From an uncultured Kiloniellaceae bacterium (GTDB taxonomy: Bacteria > Pseudomonadota > Alphaproteobacteria > Kiloniellales > Kiloniellaceae): 64,000 nucleotides of DNA. Position numbers and translations under genes: made by a program. This document shows, piece by piece, positions 28,033 to 36,989 of the stretch; position 1 is the first letter of the stretch; every line of letters starts with the position of its first letter. The notes below the pieces were generated by a model. It was not told where the DNA came from, did not search any database, and saw only the letters and a program-made list of their open reading frames with translations. Location: the NCBI GenBank assembly GCA_947493695.1, contig CANLSF010000001.1, positions 1,364,001 to 1,428,000 on the forward strand, written 5' to 3'.

Positions 28033-28230
28033 ATGGCGCAGATGAAAAACGCTGCCCCGGCGCAAAAGGTTACGGCGACCACGCTCGCAGCCGCAGTGGT
28101 GACGTTGGCCTTCGGATTTATGCCCGAAGGTTTATCCAATGTGGTGCAGTTCAAAGCCGAGATTATCGTCGTCGTCACTTTTATTGCCGGCTATTACATG
28201 CCACCTGCCAAGCGGGATGCAGTCGAATAA
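28033..28230 (+). CDS. Small two-helix membrane protein, holin-like
   Basis: 65 residues from the ATG after GAGGGAGA (28018-28025). Two hydrophobic segments (about 16-32 and 41-56) flank a short loop, and the C-terminus reads GYYMPPAKRDAVE. The layout and the GYxxPPxxRD ending resemble small phage holins of alphaproteobacteria and tailocin relatives. No endolysin or phage structural gene is nearby, so it may be a domesticated remnant or an unrelated membrane peptide. Confidence 0.6.
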   Translation: MAQMKNAAPAQKVTATTLAAAVVTLAFGFMPEGLSNVVQFKAEIIVVVTFIAGYYMPPAKRDAVE

Positions 28231-28327
28231 CCGCAGACTGCATAGCCGCCCGGCTGCATCAGTGGCAGCGTCCGAGCCGGCAGGAAGATTGCAGCCCAGG
28301 TTTTGATCGGCCCGGGCTGCAGATTGG

Positions 28328-29005
28328 CTAGTTGGCCGCGAAGCACATGAAGAGGCCGGTACCGCCGGTCTTTGCCAGATCGGCTTGGCTGCAGCCGCGT
28401 GAGCCATGCGCTGAATTCCAGGAGGTGTTGCCGCCCCCGTGCCGGTCATGGTGCCCGACCTGCGCGCTGCCCTCACCGTTGCTGGTCCAGTTGCTGCAGG
28501 TGTGGTCTTTGTCGTCCGGGAAGTAGGCGGTGCCGTCGGCCATCGTGCCGGTCAGGATGTCGTGCTTGTTGGGTTTCTCGCCCCGGCCGTTGACCCGCTT
28601 GCCGTTCTCGTCAAGGGCGGTGCGCAGCACGATGTTCGGGTTCAGATGCAATTGATCCAGGTCGACGGCGATCAGTTCGCCCAGGGCGTTGTACCAGGGA
28701 CCCTCACCGATTCGGCTGCGGGCGGAGATCCCGCGTTTGCCGTCTTCTTCGGTGCTCAGGTAGGCCCGCCAGGTCTTGCCCGCGGCCCCGGCAGCGCCGG
28801 AATCCGCCGCCAGCTTTGCGCAATAGGCGTCCGCACCTTCCAGTCCGCCAAGGTTGCCGCCGTCACCGGGCCCGACACTTGTGATGAAAAAGCCCATGGT
28901 CTTGTCGGCGGCAGATGCGGGAGCAGTGGCGGCTGTGGTCAGGACCACCGCCAGTGAGAAGGCGACCAGTGGCAGGGTCGAGGCGAGAGTGCGAGCAAGT
29001 GTCAT
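28328..29005 (-). CDS. Exported lectin-like protein
   Basis: 225 residues from the ATG preceded by AAGGAAA; the upstream in-frame extension is not needed. Signal peptide about 1-32 (ending ASAADK). The mature part has MGFFITSVGPGDGGNLGGLE, GPWYNALGEL, NGRGEKPNKHDILTGT, TCSNWTS, VGHHDRHGGG, SWNSAHGSRGCSQ and a C-terminal GLFMCFA, a set found in proteins annotated as lectins or DUF1554-like in marine proteobacteria. Three Cys late in the protein may form disulfides. Function inferred only from annotation habit of the family. Confidence 0.8.
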   Translation of the reverse strand: MTLARTLASTLPLVAFSLAVVLTTAATAPASAADKTMGFFITSVGPGDGGNLGGLEGADAYCAKLAADSGAAGAAGKTWRAYLSTEEDGKRGISARSRIGEGPWYNALGELIAVDLDQLHLNPNIVLRTALDENGKRVNGRGEKPNKHDILTGTMADGTAYFPDDKDHTCSNWTSNGEGSAQVGHHDRHGGGNTSWNSAHGSRGCSQADLAKTGGTGLFMCFAAN

Positions 29006-29286
29006 GAGAGTTTCCTTCGTTACGTGAGATAGGCGCGAGTCACTACGGTGCCGACCGGTCTTTGTCGGAAACCGCCGCCGCGTGCCGCCGTGTACAGCGC
29101 ACTCAAAGTATTGAAGATAAGAGACTTCCGTGAAACCGGCCCCACCACACAACTTCTTGAGTGCAACTCATTCCCTTCCTGTGGTGAAATGGCTGCTGGA
29201 GAAAACGGCGCTGTGCAAAGGGATTGCGCGGTTGTCACCATTCAAGAAGCATGAATCACATGCACGAACGGGGACCGGGCTGAGGG

Positions 29287-30105
29287 ATGAGACGCGAAGA
29301 AACCCAGATCGTCGCGATTGCGCTTCTGGCGGCGATGCTGATTGCAGCGTCAAACGTCAGTCCGAACGGCACCACTGCGCTCTTCAGTCTCTATGCCTAC
29401 TGGATCGTGCGCCTCTTTATCGAAGCTCTTCTTTTCATCGCCCTGCGCCAGGTGATTGAGCTTTATCTGCCTGTGCCCTCCAGCTTCACTCTGGTTACAG
29501 GGCTGGCAATCCTGATCAGTCTGCCGCCTTTCGCCCTGGCCATTACAGCGTTTGATATTGTGCTTGGTTATCCGGAGCTGGGTTTGGCATCCGGCGCGGT
29601 GGCGCCCGTATCCAAGCTCATGGAGTTCGGCCTTGAGCTGCTTTACCTTTCAGACAATCACCTGGTGTTTTGTCTGCTCCTGAGCCTTCCGCGGATCATC
29701 ATGAACCGCGCTGCACCGCAGGCGGATCTGGCGATGGAGGAGGTCGCATCGGCGCCTTCGGTTGCCCAGGAGGTTCCGCCACCGAGTGCAAGCATTCTCA
29801 CGCGGATCGAGCCACCCCTGGCCGGTGAGGTTCTCTGGGCCGAAGCGCAGGAGCACTACGTGCGTCTCAAGACAACGCAAGAGACGCGCATGGTGCTGCA
29901 GCGCTTTTCCGACATATTGCATGATCTGCCGGCACAGAGTGGGATCCAGGTTCACCGCTCACATTGGGTGGCCTTCAAGGCGATCGCCGAAAGCTTCAAG
30001 GACGGCTCCAACCTGCGCCTTCGTCTGCAAAGCGGTGAGGTCGTACCCGTAAGCCGGTCCTATCGCAGCGCGACGGAACAGGCCTTGTCGCAGAGCCGGT
30101 CCTGA
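29287..30105 (+). CDS. Membrane-anchored LytTR DNA-binding regulator
   Basis: 272 residues. Four hydrophobic segments (about 8-25, 35-55, 67-90, 105-135) are followed by a linker and a C-terminal LytTR domain (about 175-268): VLWAEAQEHYVRLKTT, LHDLPAQSGIQVHRSHWVA and LRLQSGEVVPVSRSYR. LytTR domains bind DNA through beta strands. With no receiver domain, the membrane part probably senses an envelope or small-molecule signal directly. A divergent lectin-like gene lies 281 nt upstream and may be a target; that is inference. Confidence 0.9.
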   Translation: MRREETQIVAIALLAAMLIAASNVSPNGTTALFSLYAYWIVRLFIEALLFIALRQVIELYLPVPSSFTLVTGLAILISLPPFALAITAFDIVLGYPELGLASGAVAPVSKLMEFGLELLYLSDNHLVFCLLLSLPRIIMNRAAPQADLAMEEVASAPSVAQEVPPPSASILTRIEPPLAGEVLWAEAQEHYVRLKTTQETRMVLQRFSDILHDLPAQSGIQVHRSHWVAFKAIAESFKDGSNLRLRLQSGEVVPVSRSYRSATEQALSQSRS

Positions 30106-30501
30106 GCAGCAGCAGACCGCGCTACGCTATATTTCAATTAATGGGGTGCTTATCGGACCGTAAGTAAAGCGCGGCGGTTGCGCTTCTGCACCCTGGGTTT
30201 TCCATTTTAGTGAAATAGGGAAAACAACATATATACCCGTTGGTTAGTGAGGTTTTGTCGATTCCCGCGGCCTTTGGTGGTGCTCATACTGCCAGGTCGA
30301 AATTTGATGTAGGCACCAGATATTAGAATCGCTGTGAACTTGTTTTTTCGTTTATTTACTATGACAGAGTCAATAAATGAGAGAAACGCTAGTAAAGCGG
30401 CCGAATATGCGAAATTTAACTCTGTTTTTATACTCATGGTTTATTGATTTTCAGAACACACAACTCTGATGTCTCAACCGCGTCAAAAATGAGGGTTTTC
30501 C
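30106..30501. other. 396-nt AT-rich gap before the chemoreceptor gene
   Basis: Contains a 7-bp inverted repeat (GTTTTCC at 30197-30203, GGAAAAC at 30219-30225) with extra inner pairing, and a 76-codon minus-strand frame (30207-30437) with one hydrophobic segment that I do not trust as a gene. No clear promoter. Confidence 0.35.
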
Positions 30502-32883
30502 ATGGCTGCCAATGATCACGCCAACACCGCTAGCGCAACCAACGCCGATAGCGCGGTGCGGAGCAAGAGTAAAGGCGATCTCTTTTCTAACCTGAAGGTC
30601 GGAAAGAAGGTGGGGGTCGGCTTCGGCGCGATTCTGGTTTTTCTGACGATTGCGAGTGCTGTCTCCTACTTCGGTCTCTCAGATGCGAACGAGGAATTTG
30701 GCGAATACCGGTTACTGGCGCGGCAGACCAATGAGATGGGCCGTATCCAGGCCAACCTGCTGTCAGCACGGCTGGGTGTGAAGGATTACATCCTGAAGAA
30801 CACCAAGGAAGCGGCGGATGCCGTTCGCCGGCGCGCCGAGACTACGGAAGAAGTCATCCATGGCGCGGAAGATCTGTTTCAGGGAAGCCAGCACCTGCAG
30901 ACGATTGTCGGTGCGGCAACGGAGATTGCAAACTATCGCTCTTCCTTTGAAGACGTGACCGGTCTTGTCATCCAGCGTAATCAGCTGGTCGATCAGCTCA
31001 ACACCATCGGTCCGGAGTCCGAGCGCACGCTGACCAAGATCATGGAGAGCGCCTTCGCCGATGGCGATGCGTCGGCGGCCTATCGGGCCGGCATTGCGCT
31101 GCGTCATCTTCTGCTGGCACGACTCTATTCGAACCGTTTCCTGGTCGATAACCAGCAGGCGAGCGCAGACCGTTCTAATCAGGAGCTCAGTGACTTCAAT
31201 ACCAGTGCGACGGAGATGCTCGGTGAGCTCGAGAACCCGACACGCCGGGAGTTGGCGACCAGAGTCGTTCAACTCTCGACGAACTACCACGACACCTTTG
31301 GCCAGATCGTCAGTGTGATTTTCAAACGCAATGAAATCATCCGCGGTACCCTCGACGTCATTGGCCCGAGGCTGGCGGATCAGATGGAGCAGATCAAGCT
31401 CTCCAACAAGTCCGAACAGGATAGAATGGGACCTTTGGCGACCGAGCATATGCACGACGCTGTGATCCTGGTCGAGGTTGTTTCCGGCATCGCAATCCTG
31501 CTTGGCGTGCTCTTGGCCTTCGTCATCGGTCGCGCCATATCGCGTCCGATCATGGAAATGACCGGCGCCATGGAGCGGCTGGCGGACGGCGACATTACCT
31601 CGGAAATTCCCTCCCAGGGACGGGGCGATGAAATCGGTGTAATGGCGAAAGCGGTTCAGGTCTTCAAGGTAAATGCCGCCGAGGTTGAACGTTTGAAAGT
31701 CGAGGAACTTGAGCGTTCTGCGCGTCAGGAAAACGAGATCAAGGAAAAGCTGAACGAGCTGGCCCGCGAGCTCAATGACGAGGTGCAGGTTGCTGTTTCG
31801 CAAATCAACACGCAGGCCGAAGGTATGCGCGGGAACTCGTCGGAGATGAATGACGTGATCGGTCGCCTGAGCGAACGCACGACCATTGTGTCCGAGGGGG
31901 CCAACCAGGCCAACGGCTCGATCCAGACCGTTGCCTCTGCCACCGAAGAACTTTCCGCGTCGATCAGTGAAATAACCCGGCAGGTCAACCAGTCTTCCAG
32001 CATTGCTCAGTCGGCGGCGCAGGAGGCTGCACGCACTGACCAGACCGTTGGCGGTCTGGCCGAGGCCGCAGAGAAAATTGGCGACGTCATCAGCATGATT
32101 CAGGACATCGCCGAGCAAACGAATCTGCTGGCACTCAACGCGACCATCGAGGCCGCGCGTGCTGGTGAGATGGGCAAGGGCTTCGCGGTGGTGGCCGCGG
32201 AAGTGAAAAACCTGGCCAATCAGACCGGTAAGGCGACGGAAGAAATCAGCTCCCAGATCGGCAGCATCCGCAGCGAGACCGAGGGGGCCGTCGATGCGAT
32301 CCGTTCGATCAGCGGGACCATCAAGCAGATCAATGAAATCTCCGAGTCCATTACGGAAGCGGTCGGCCAGCAGAGCCAGGCCACGCAAGAGATCAGCGCG
32401 AGCGTCCAGTCTTCGGTTCAGCATATGAACGAGATTTCCACTCAGATCGCCGACGTGGCGGGGGAAACCGATCAGGTACGCGGCCATTCCGGTAGCCTGA
32501 TGGAAAACGCCAATTCCACCTCGGAAAACATCACGCAGCTCGATAAACGCATGGGCATGATCATGTCGTCCCTGCGCGAATCCGGAAACCGCCGTAAGGA
32601 CGAACGGGTCGAAGGCTCCTGGCAAGGGGATGCCCGCGTGAAGGGCACGGCAAAGACTTGCCGGATCGCAAACCTCTCGGCCGGTGGCGCGCTGCTGGAA
32701 GGCATGGGTGCACAGGAAACCGGTGAGACGATGACGCTCGTCGTAGCGGGGCTCCGCACCGAACTGGACTCCACTGTCGTTGCATGCTCTGAGAAAGGCG
32801 TGCATGTCCAGTTCAATGTCGATGATAGCTGCAAAGATGAAATCCGCGCTTTCCTCAGGGTGCAGTCATCGAACGCCGCGTAA
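30502..32883 (+). CDS. Methyl-accepting chemotaxis protein with C-terminal PilZ domain
   Basis: 793 residues. TM1 about 37-59, helical periplasmic ligand-binding bundle about 60-318, TM2 about 320-343, HAMP 344-396, methyl-accepting signalling domain about 430-680 with the hairpin tip IAEQTNLLALNATIEAARAG, then a PilZ domain (about 690-785) with RKDERV (the RxxxR c-di-GMP motif) and CRIANLSAGGALLEG (the [DN]xSxxG motif). The fusion implies that c-di-GMP tunes chemotactic signalling by this receptor. No che genes are near. Antisense frames of similar length over this gene are shadows. Confidence 0.95.
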   Translation: MAANDHANTASATNADSAVRSKSKGDLFSNLKVGKKVGVGFGAILVFLTIASAVSYFGLSDANEEFGEYRLLARQTNEMGRIQANLLSARLGVKDYILKNTKEAADAVRRRAETTEEVIHGAEDLFQGSQHLQTIVGAATEIANYRSSFEDVTGLVIQRNQLVDQLNTIGPESERTLTKIMESAFADGDASAAYRAGIALRHLLLARLYSNRFLVDNQQASADRSNQELSDFNTSATEMLGELENPTRRELATRVVQLSTNYHDTFGQIVSVIFKRNEIIRGTLDVIGPRLADQMEQIKLSNKSEQDRMGPLATEHMHDAVILVEVVSGIAILLGVLLAFVIGRAISRPIMEMTGAMERLADGDITSEIPSQGRGDEIGVMAKAVQVFKVNAAEVERLKVEELERSARQENEIKEKLNELARELNDEVQVAVSQINTQAEGMRGNSSEMNDVIGRLSERTTIVSEGANQANGSIQTVASATEELSASISEITRQVNQSSSIAQSAAQEAARTDQTVGGLAEAAEKIGDVISMIQDIAEQTNLLALNATIEAARAGEMGKGFAVVAAEVKNLANQTGKATEEISSQIGSIRSETEGAVDAIRSISGTIKQINEISESITEAVGQQSQATQEISASVQSSVQHMNEISTQIADVAGETDQVRGHSGSLMENANSTSENITQLDKRMGMIMSSLRESGNRRKDERVEGSWQGDARVKGTAKTCRIANLSAGGALLEGMGAQETGETMTLVVAGLRTELDSTVVACSEKGVHVQFNVDDSCKDEIRAFLRVQSSNAA

Positions 32884-32973
32884 CGCAGCAGAGACCCTGC
32901 CAGTACCCGCCTGGGCTTTTGTAAGAGCCTTCGCGGGTGCTGGTAGGATTGTCGTTGTCGTGGAGCTCTTCCT

Positions 32974-33519
32974 TCAGCTCCACTTGATCGAGCAGCCCAT
33001 GCTGGGAATCTGCTCCCGCGGACCCCGGTCCGTTTCCGCGATCAGTCGCATGGCGTTCAGAAGTTCAGGTTTCCGGTTTTGCGCATCGCCCATCCCGGCA
33101 CTGTCAAGCCGCCCCCGATACTGCAGCGCGCCCTCCTTGTTGAAGCCGAAAAAGTCCGGCGTGCAGACCGCGCCGTAGGCCTTACCGACCGACTGGTCTT
33201 CATCGACCAGATAGGGGAAGGGAAAGTCAAAGCGCCGCGCAAAAAGTTTCATATTGGCCGGGGAGTCCGTCGAGACGGTGCGGTAGTCGTTGGACATCAC
33301 CGCCAGCACATTGATGCCCTCGTCCAACAGAACCCGAGTGTCCGCGGCCAGCCGTTCGCCGATCCCCTGAACGTAGGGGCAGTGGTTGCAGATGAAGGCA
33401 ATCAGAAGACCCTTCCCACCCAGGTGATCGGACATCCTGAAGCTGGCGCCGTCCGGGTCCTTCAAGGTGAAGTCGGGCGCTTTCCAGCCGAAATCGCAGA
33501 TCGGTGTATCGAGTAACAT
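32974..33519 (-). CDS. Thioredoxin/peroxiredoxin-like family protein
   Basis: 181 residues from MLLDTPICDFGWKAPDF (an in-frame start at 33555 is possible). AhpC/TSA-like thioredoxin fold with the redox-like pair CNHC (C44, C47) in LLIAFICNHCPYVQGIGERL, then SNDYRTVSTDSPANMK, FPYLVDEDQSVGKAYGA and CTPDFFGF. This family is annotated thioredoxin-like or alkyl hydroperoxide reductase-like with no firm substrate. It lies just downstream (same strand) of the truncated carboxymuconolactone decarboxylase-family gene, suggesting a former two-gene unit. Confidence 0.88.
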   Translation of the reverse strand: MLLDTPICDFGWKAPDFTLKDPDGASFRMSDHLGGKGLLIAFICNHCPYVQGIGERLAADTRVLLDEGINVLAVMSNDYRTVSTDSPANMKLFARRFDFPFPYLVDEDQSVGKAYGAVCTPDFFGFNKEGALQYRGRLDSAGMGDAQNRKPELLNAMRLIAETDRGPREQIPSMGCSIKWS

Positions 33520-33594
33520 GCTGTGCCTTTCTCTCAAGTAAGGCGCTGGGCCCACACTGCGGTGTGGGCCCCTGCCTGAGGATTGGGGCGTCCT

Positions 33595-33753
33595 TTACGC
33601 AGCTTTCTCCGCCGGATCGGTCCAGCTGTTGGGCACAAACGCGGCATCGACCTCGGTGTGGGCGATGTGGTTGGTGTAGTTCGACATGACCTTCAGGCTG
33701 GTGCCCAGGATAACGTCAAGGACGGCCTGATTGCTATAGCCTGCGGCGGAATG
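33595..33753 (-). pseudogene. 3' remnant of a carboxymuconolactone decarboxylase-family gene
   Basis: Reading the minus strand, about 50 codons ending at a TAA (33597-33595) encode AGYSNQAVLDVILG, LKVMSNYTNHIAH and a C-terminus VPNSWTDPAEKAA, the C-terminal end of a carboxymuconolactone decarboxylase/AhpD-like protein. Immediately upstream the frame meets a TGA and all similarity stops (about 33745-33756). The 5' two thirds are missing. The break marks one edge of the accessory region to the right. Confidence 0.75.
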
Positions 33754-33873
33754 TCATCTGCTTAGTGTTTGAAGCTTCGCGTCGCTGGAACTACTCTGCG
33801 ACAGAGATATCAAGAGCTTACCCCGGATTCTGCCGGTGACAGGCAGGATCGAGTAACAAAGATCAAAGCGTCT

Positions 33874-34773
33874 ATGAACAGCCTATTTAATTCTATCGGC
33901 GACTTTTTCCTGGAAAAAGCGCTTGCGACAGAAACCCGGCGCGCCGGCCTGGCGAAGGACTCACGTCAACTCTCATTCGGCGGTGTCGAATTTCTGTGCA
34001 GCGAGGACCGCAAATCCGGCAATCTATCGGAAGCCATCGTCATGCTGCACGGCGCGGCCTCAAACAAAACCTCTTGGCTTCGTTTCGCGCAGCAGCTTAA
34101 GAGCAACCTTCCTCTGATCGTTCCCGATTTACCGGGGCATGGCAAAAGCGTCTCCGACATCAAACTCGATTACAGCATCCAGAGTCAGGTAGTGTGGCTC
34201 AAAGAGCTTTTGGCGGCGCTCGGAATCAAACGAGCCCATCTGATCGGCAATTCCATGGGCGGCGCCATTGCCATCCAGGTGGCGGCAACTTCACCCGAGC
34301 TTGTCGCATCCCTGGTGCTGATCGACACAGCCGGGGCCGAGGTCACGCCTGGCTGGTTACGACAGCATGTGGAGGCTACGGGAATCAACCCAATGCTTGA
34401 GGTGCGCGATGCGTCGGACTATCGCGCGATGATGCGCATTGGGATGGAGGCGCCCCCCTATATCCCCGGCATCATGGTTTCAGGCCTGGCCCGAGAGTTT
34501 GTCGAGCGTAGCGTCCTTAACCGGAAGATCGCCGCAGATATCGCGCAGGACTTGGATCAAACCGGGTATCTTTCAAAAATCACCGCACCATCGCTCATTA
34601 TCTGGGGCGCGATGGACAAGGTTCTGCACCTCGACAACGCTGAATTTTTACATCAGCGGATCGCCAAGAGCCGAAAGATCGTCCTGGAGAAAGTCGGTCA
34701 CGTCCCCATGGTCGAAGCACCGAAAGAAGTTGCCCTCGCGTGCAGTGAATTCTTTCGTGATCTGGGGCAGTGA
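33874..34773 (+). CDS. Alpha/beta-fold hydrolase
   Basis: 299 residues from MNSLFNSIGDFFLEKAL; a TTG at 33769 would add 35 residues but gives a poor N-terminus and overlaps the island border. Catalytic triad visible: nucleophile Ser in LIGNSMGGAIA, Asp in WGAMDKVLH, His in EKVGHVPMVEAP; oxyanion motif MLHGAASNKTSW. The start resembles membrane-associated lipases/esterases of the monoacylglycerol-lipase/LipH type. Substrate unknown. It is the first gene after the broken CMD-family gene. Confidence 0.85.
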   Translation: MNSLFNSIGDFFLEKALATETRRAGLAKDSRQLSFGGVEFLCSEDRKSGNLSEAIVMLHGAASNKTSWLRFAQQLKSNLPLIVPDLPGHGKSVSDIKLDYSIQSQVVWLKELLAALGIKRAHLIGNSMGGAIAIQVAATSPELVASLVLIDTAGAEVTPGWLRQHVEATGINPMLEVRDASDYRAMMRIGMEAPPYIPGIMVSGLAREFVERSVLNRKIAADIAQDLDQTGYLSKITAPSLIIWGAMDKVLHLDNAEFLHQRIAKSRKIVLEKVGHVPMVEAPKEVALACSEFFRDLGQ

Positions 34774-35071
34774 CGGCTGGTCAATCGATGGCCGTAGTGC
34801 AGATTTTTTTTGCTCGGCGGGGCGCGTTTTCTAGGGGACAGAGTGCTCGTGGGTACCCCTGGCAGCGTTGCAAGTCCTATTCAAGGTCTGCCCGTTGCAG
34901 CGGTAGTTGGGTGAGGAGTCTTAACCTGGATCCACTCGATTCACTTGTACGCCTGTCCCTTGGCGCAGAATGCCTTTTCCCCGAACTGAAAACTCCAGAT
35001 GCGTAAGAAGTAAAATCTCCGTCGAATAGCCATTTTATATGCTGTCCCCCTTTTAAGTAAGTTGATCTCCG
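34774..35071. other. 298-nt non-coding gap with short inverted termini
   Basis: GGGGACAG at 34834-34841 and its inverse CTGTCCCC at 35042-35049 bracket about 216 nt that hold no gene I recognise. This is compatible with a small non-autonomous element or with chance. Confidence 0.3.
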
Positions 35072-35689
35072 CTAGCGCTCACTTGCACCCAAAGAGATAT
35101 TGGTCGATCCAAGTTGCGTAAGTTTCACCGCTGCCGGTGCTGCGGTCATTGGCTCAATCGTCTCCTCTTCCTTCGGCCTGTCGTCACGCCGGGGTTCAGA
35201 GATCACCTCAATCTTTGCGGTGAGCAAAAAGAACCCGCTGTTTTCAATTTTGTCGCTATCCAGAAACGTCAGCGAAACTTCCCGGCCGTCTGCGAGAGAA
35301 AAAGACTGTGGCCGATTGTCGAAGTCCACGGACACCGAAACCGGACCCGGGGAAAAGCGCGCGATGGGAGACCCTTGAACTGAAATCCTCTCCGCAAAAG
35401 ATGAGAGATCGAACGCCACCTGAAAACTGTTGTCGTGATCGCTTGCCTTGGCGGGAGATGCGGGAAGGTCCTGGATAATCAACGCCCCGTAAATAACGGT
35501 GACCTCTTTACCCGCCTTAAGATCCAGCGTCGTATCAGGCGCCCACTCGACAGACCACCTGAAGTGCGCGTCGTTCCCGACCTCATCACTGAACCTTATA
35601 TTGGAAACCGAGACAGTAGCCGCCTGCGCCGTAACAGGCGCGAGCAAAGCGATGACCGCCAAAATCCAAGCAAACAAGCGCGTTCTCAT
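35072..35689 (-). CDS. Exported protein of unknown function
   Basis: 205 residues from MRTRLFAWILAVIALLAPVTAQA, a standard signal peptide (cleavage about 23-25). The mature part is beta-rich (ATVSVSNIRFSD, FRWSVEWAPDTTLDL, VTVIYGALIIQDLP, FSPGPVSVSVDFDN), suggesting a single immunoglobulin-like or cohesin-like domain. A charged linker of Arg/Asp/Glu/Pro comes before a short C-terminal tail. There is no PEP-CTERM tail, and I do not recognise the family. Confidence 0.7.
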   Translation of the reverse strand: MRTRLFAWILAVIALLAPVTAQAATVSVSNIRFSDEVGNDAHFRWSVEWAPDTTLDLKAGKEVTVIYGALIIQDLPASPAKASDHDNSFQVAFDLSSFAERISVQGSPIARFSPGPVSVSVDFDNRPQSFSLADGREVSLTFLDSDKIENSGFFLLTAKIEVISEPRRDDRPKEEETIEPMTAAPAAVKLTQLGSTNISLGASER

Positions 35690-35938
35690 GTCGTCTCTGG
35701 TTCCTCTGTCCGACTCCATCGCCGCACCGAGGGCGAACGATGATCGTGCTTCAGAGATTCAACACTTCACGCGGGCGTTTTATTCCAATGAAATTGGTTT
35801 TGGGGAAAAATTGGGCTTTGACGCACAAATTAAAATCTGCCCCCGATCACGTACTATGCTCGTTTGCCAGGGCCAATAGGTTGGGCCAGCTCAATCTGAC
35901 CCCGGTCATCTAAGAGACACGGTCCCCATTGCAAGGCG

Positions 35939-36514
35939 TTATCGCCATGTCGGTCTTCGGCTTAGTTGATAGTCAATTCCAGTCATTCTGACACGCCAGT
36001 GGAGCATCTCACGACTAACGCTGTATAGATCCTGAGCTCTCTGATCACTCAGCTTCTGATGTCGAATTGACATCAAAGCTGGACGGGGCAATAAAAGAGT
36101 CCCTGCTAACCAATCTGCCTCGTCTTCTTGGTCTTGACTGAAATTGCTTGGCACGAGTGAACCGTCTTCGAGAATGCAGGCATCAGCTAATTCATGTCCC
36201 AAAGTGATATGAGATATTTCGTGCATTACTACGCTGTTTTTTCGAGCAAGTGAGGCTGCATCCTTGTAGACTACAAGATGACTAGTATTCATGCGCATTG
36301 TTAGAGCAGACCAAGAGTCATCGTTAGGGTTATTAAGGTTCTGAGTATCCTCGTTGGTAAGTCCTTTAATTTCGGATGTTGACCAAACCGTAATGTCCAT
36401 GTGATCAGCTAGTCGAAATGCGGAAAGTGGTGCTGTGGCCGCTAAGCCAAGATCCTTGCGGATTTCAGCCGATCTCCTTTCGCATTGAGATTTAAATCCA
36501 CGTCTGAACGCCAT
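35939..36514 (-). CDS. ImmA/IrrE-family zinc metallopeptidase
   Basis: 191 residues. The zinc motif HEISH with the downstream Glu in EDEADWLAGTLLLP is typical of ImmA/IrrE proteases (COG2856). These cleave a partner XRE-type repressor, as ImmA does with ImmR in ICEBs1. The start codon follows the stop of the upstream XRE gene with no gap (TAG then ATG), so the two are translationally coupled and almost surely work together. The pair can act as a mobile-element switch or a toxin-antitoxin-like module. Confidence 0.9.
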   Translation of the reverse strand: MAFRRGFKSQCERRSAEIRKDLGLAATAPLSAFRLADHMDITVWSTSEIKGLTNEDTQNLNNPNDDSWSALTMRMNTSHLVVYKDAASLARKNSVVMHEISHITLGHELADACILEDGSLVPSNFSQDQEDEADWLAGTLLLPRPALMSIRHQKLSDQRAQDLYSVSREMLHWRVRMTGIDYQLSRRPTWR

Positions 36515-36832
36515 CTAATGACCTTTTGTATCTACGTGCTGTGCAAACTGCTCCGATGCTTTTTCAATAAGCTTAGCAAGCGATTTTGCGGTCCGAGGGG
36601 AGACGGTTTTCTTATTCTTAAAAGCAATTTGCAATGTGCCTACGCCTGTAAACTGAGCCGGTTCTTCTCCTAGCCAACTACAGAGTTTTTCGAGTGTCCC
36701 CACGTCGGGAACATTTCCTTTTTCGATGCGGGTTAAAGTCGTTGGACTGATGCCAATCTCTTTAGCTGCGGCTCGAACTCCCATATTCCCGCGTTTCCTC
36801 AAGACAAGACGCGCGATGTCATCGATGTTCAT
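36515..36832 (-). CDS. XRE-family HTH regulator paired with ImmA/IrrE protease
   Basis: 105 residues. Helix-turn-helix about 15-60: GVRAAAKEIGISPTTLTRIE then GNVPDVGTLEKLCSWLG. The C-terminal part is basic and helical (SPRTAKSLAKLIEKAS). First gene of a two-gene unit with the protease; probably represses its own promoter in the 157-nt divergent region before the DUF2188 gene. Confidence 0.9.
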   Translation of the reverse strand: MNIDDIARLVLRKRGNMGVRAAAKEIGISPTTLTRIEKGNVPDVGTLEKLCSWLGEEPAQFTGVGTLQIAFKNKKTVSPRTAKSLAKLIEKASEQFAQHVDTKGH

Positions 36833-36989
36833 GGCTGTCTCCGTGTGAACCGTACATTGATATTAGTGTTTTTTTAACTGGACAGTCGTCGTTGGTGTTG
36901 TTAGCTTGCGCGTACCAGTCGACGAACCACTCGCAGTGAATCATTCAGCGAATTAGGCGTCAACATCAAACTTCTAATGGAGATTTATA

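Noticed and set aside
30207-30437. 76-codon minus-strand ORF in the pre-chemoreceptor gap
   Set aside because: One hydrophobic stretch but no ribosome site, no family and AT-rich chance frame.
30763-32805. 680-codon minus-strand open frame
   Set aside because: Antisense shadow of the chemoreceptor gene; the sense frame has full MCP and PilZ motifs.
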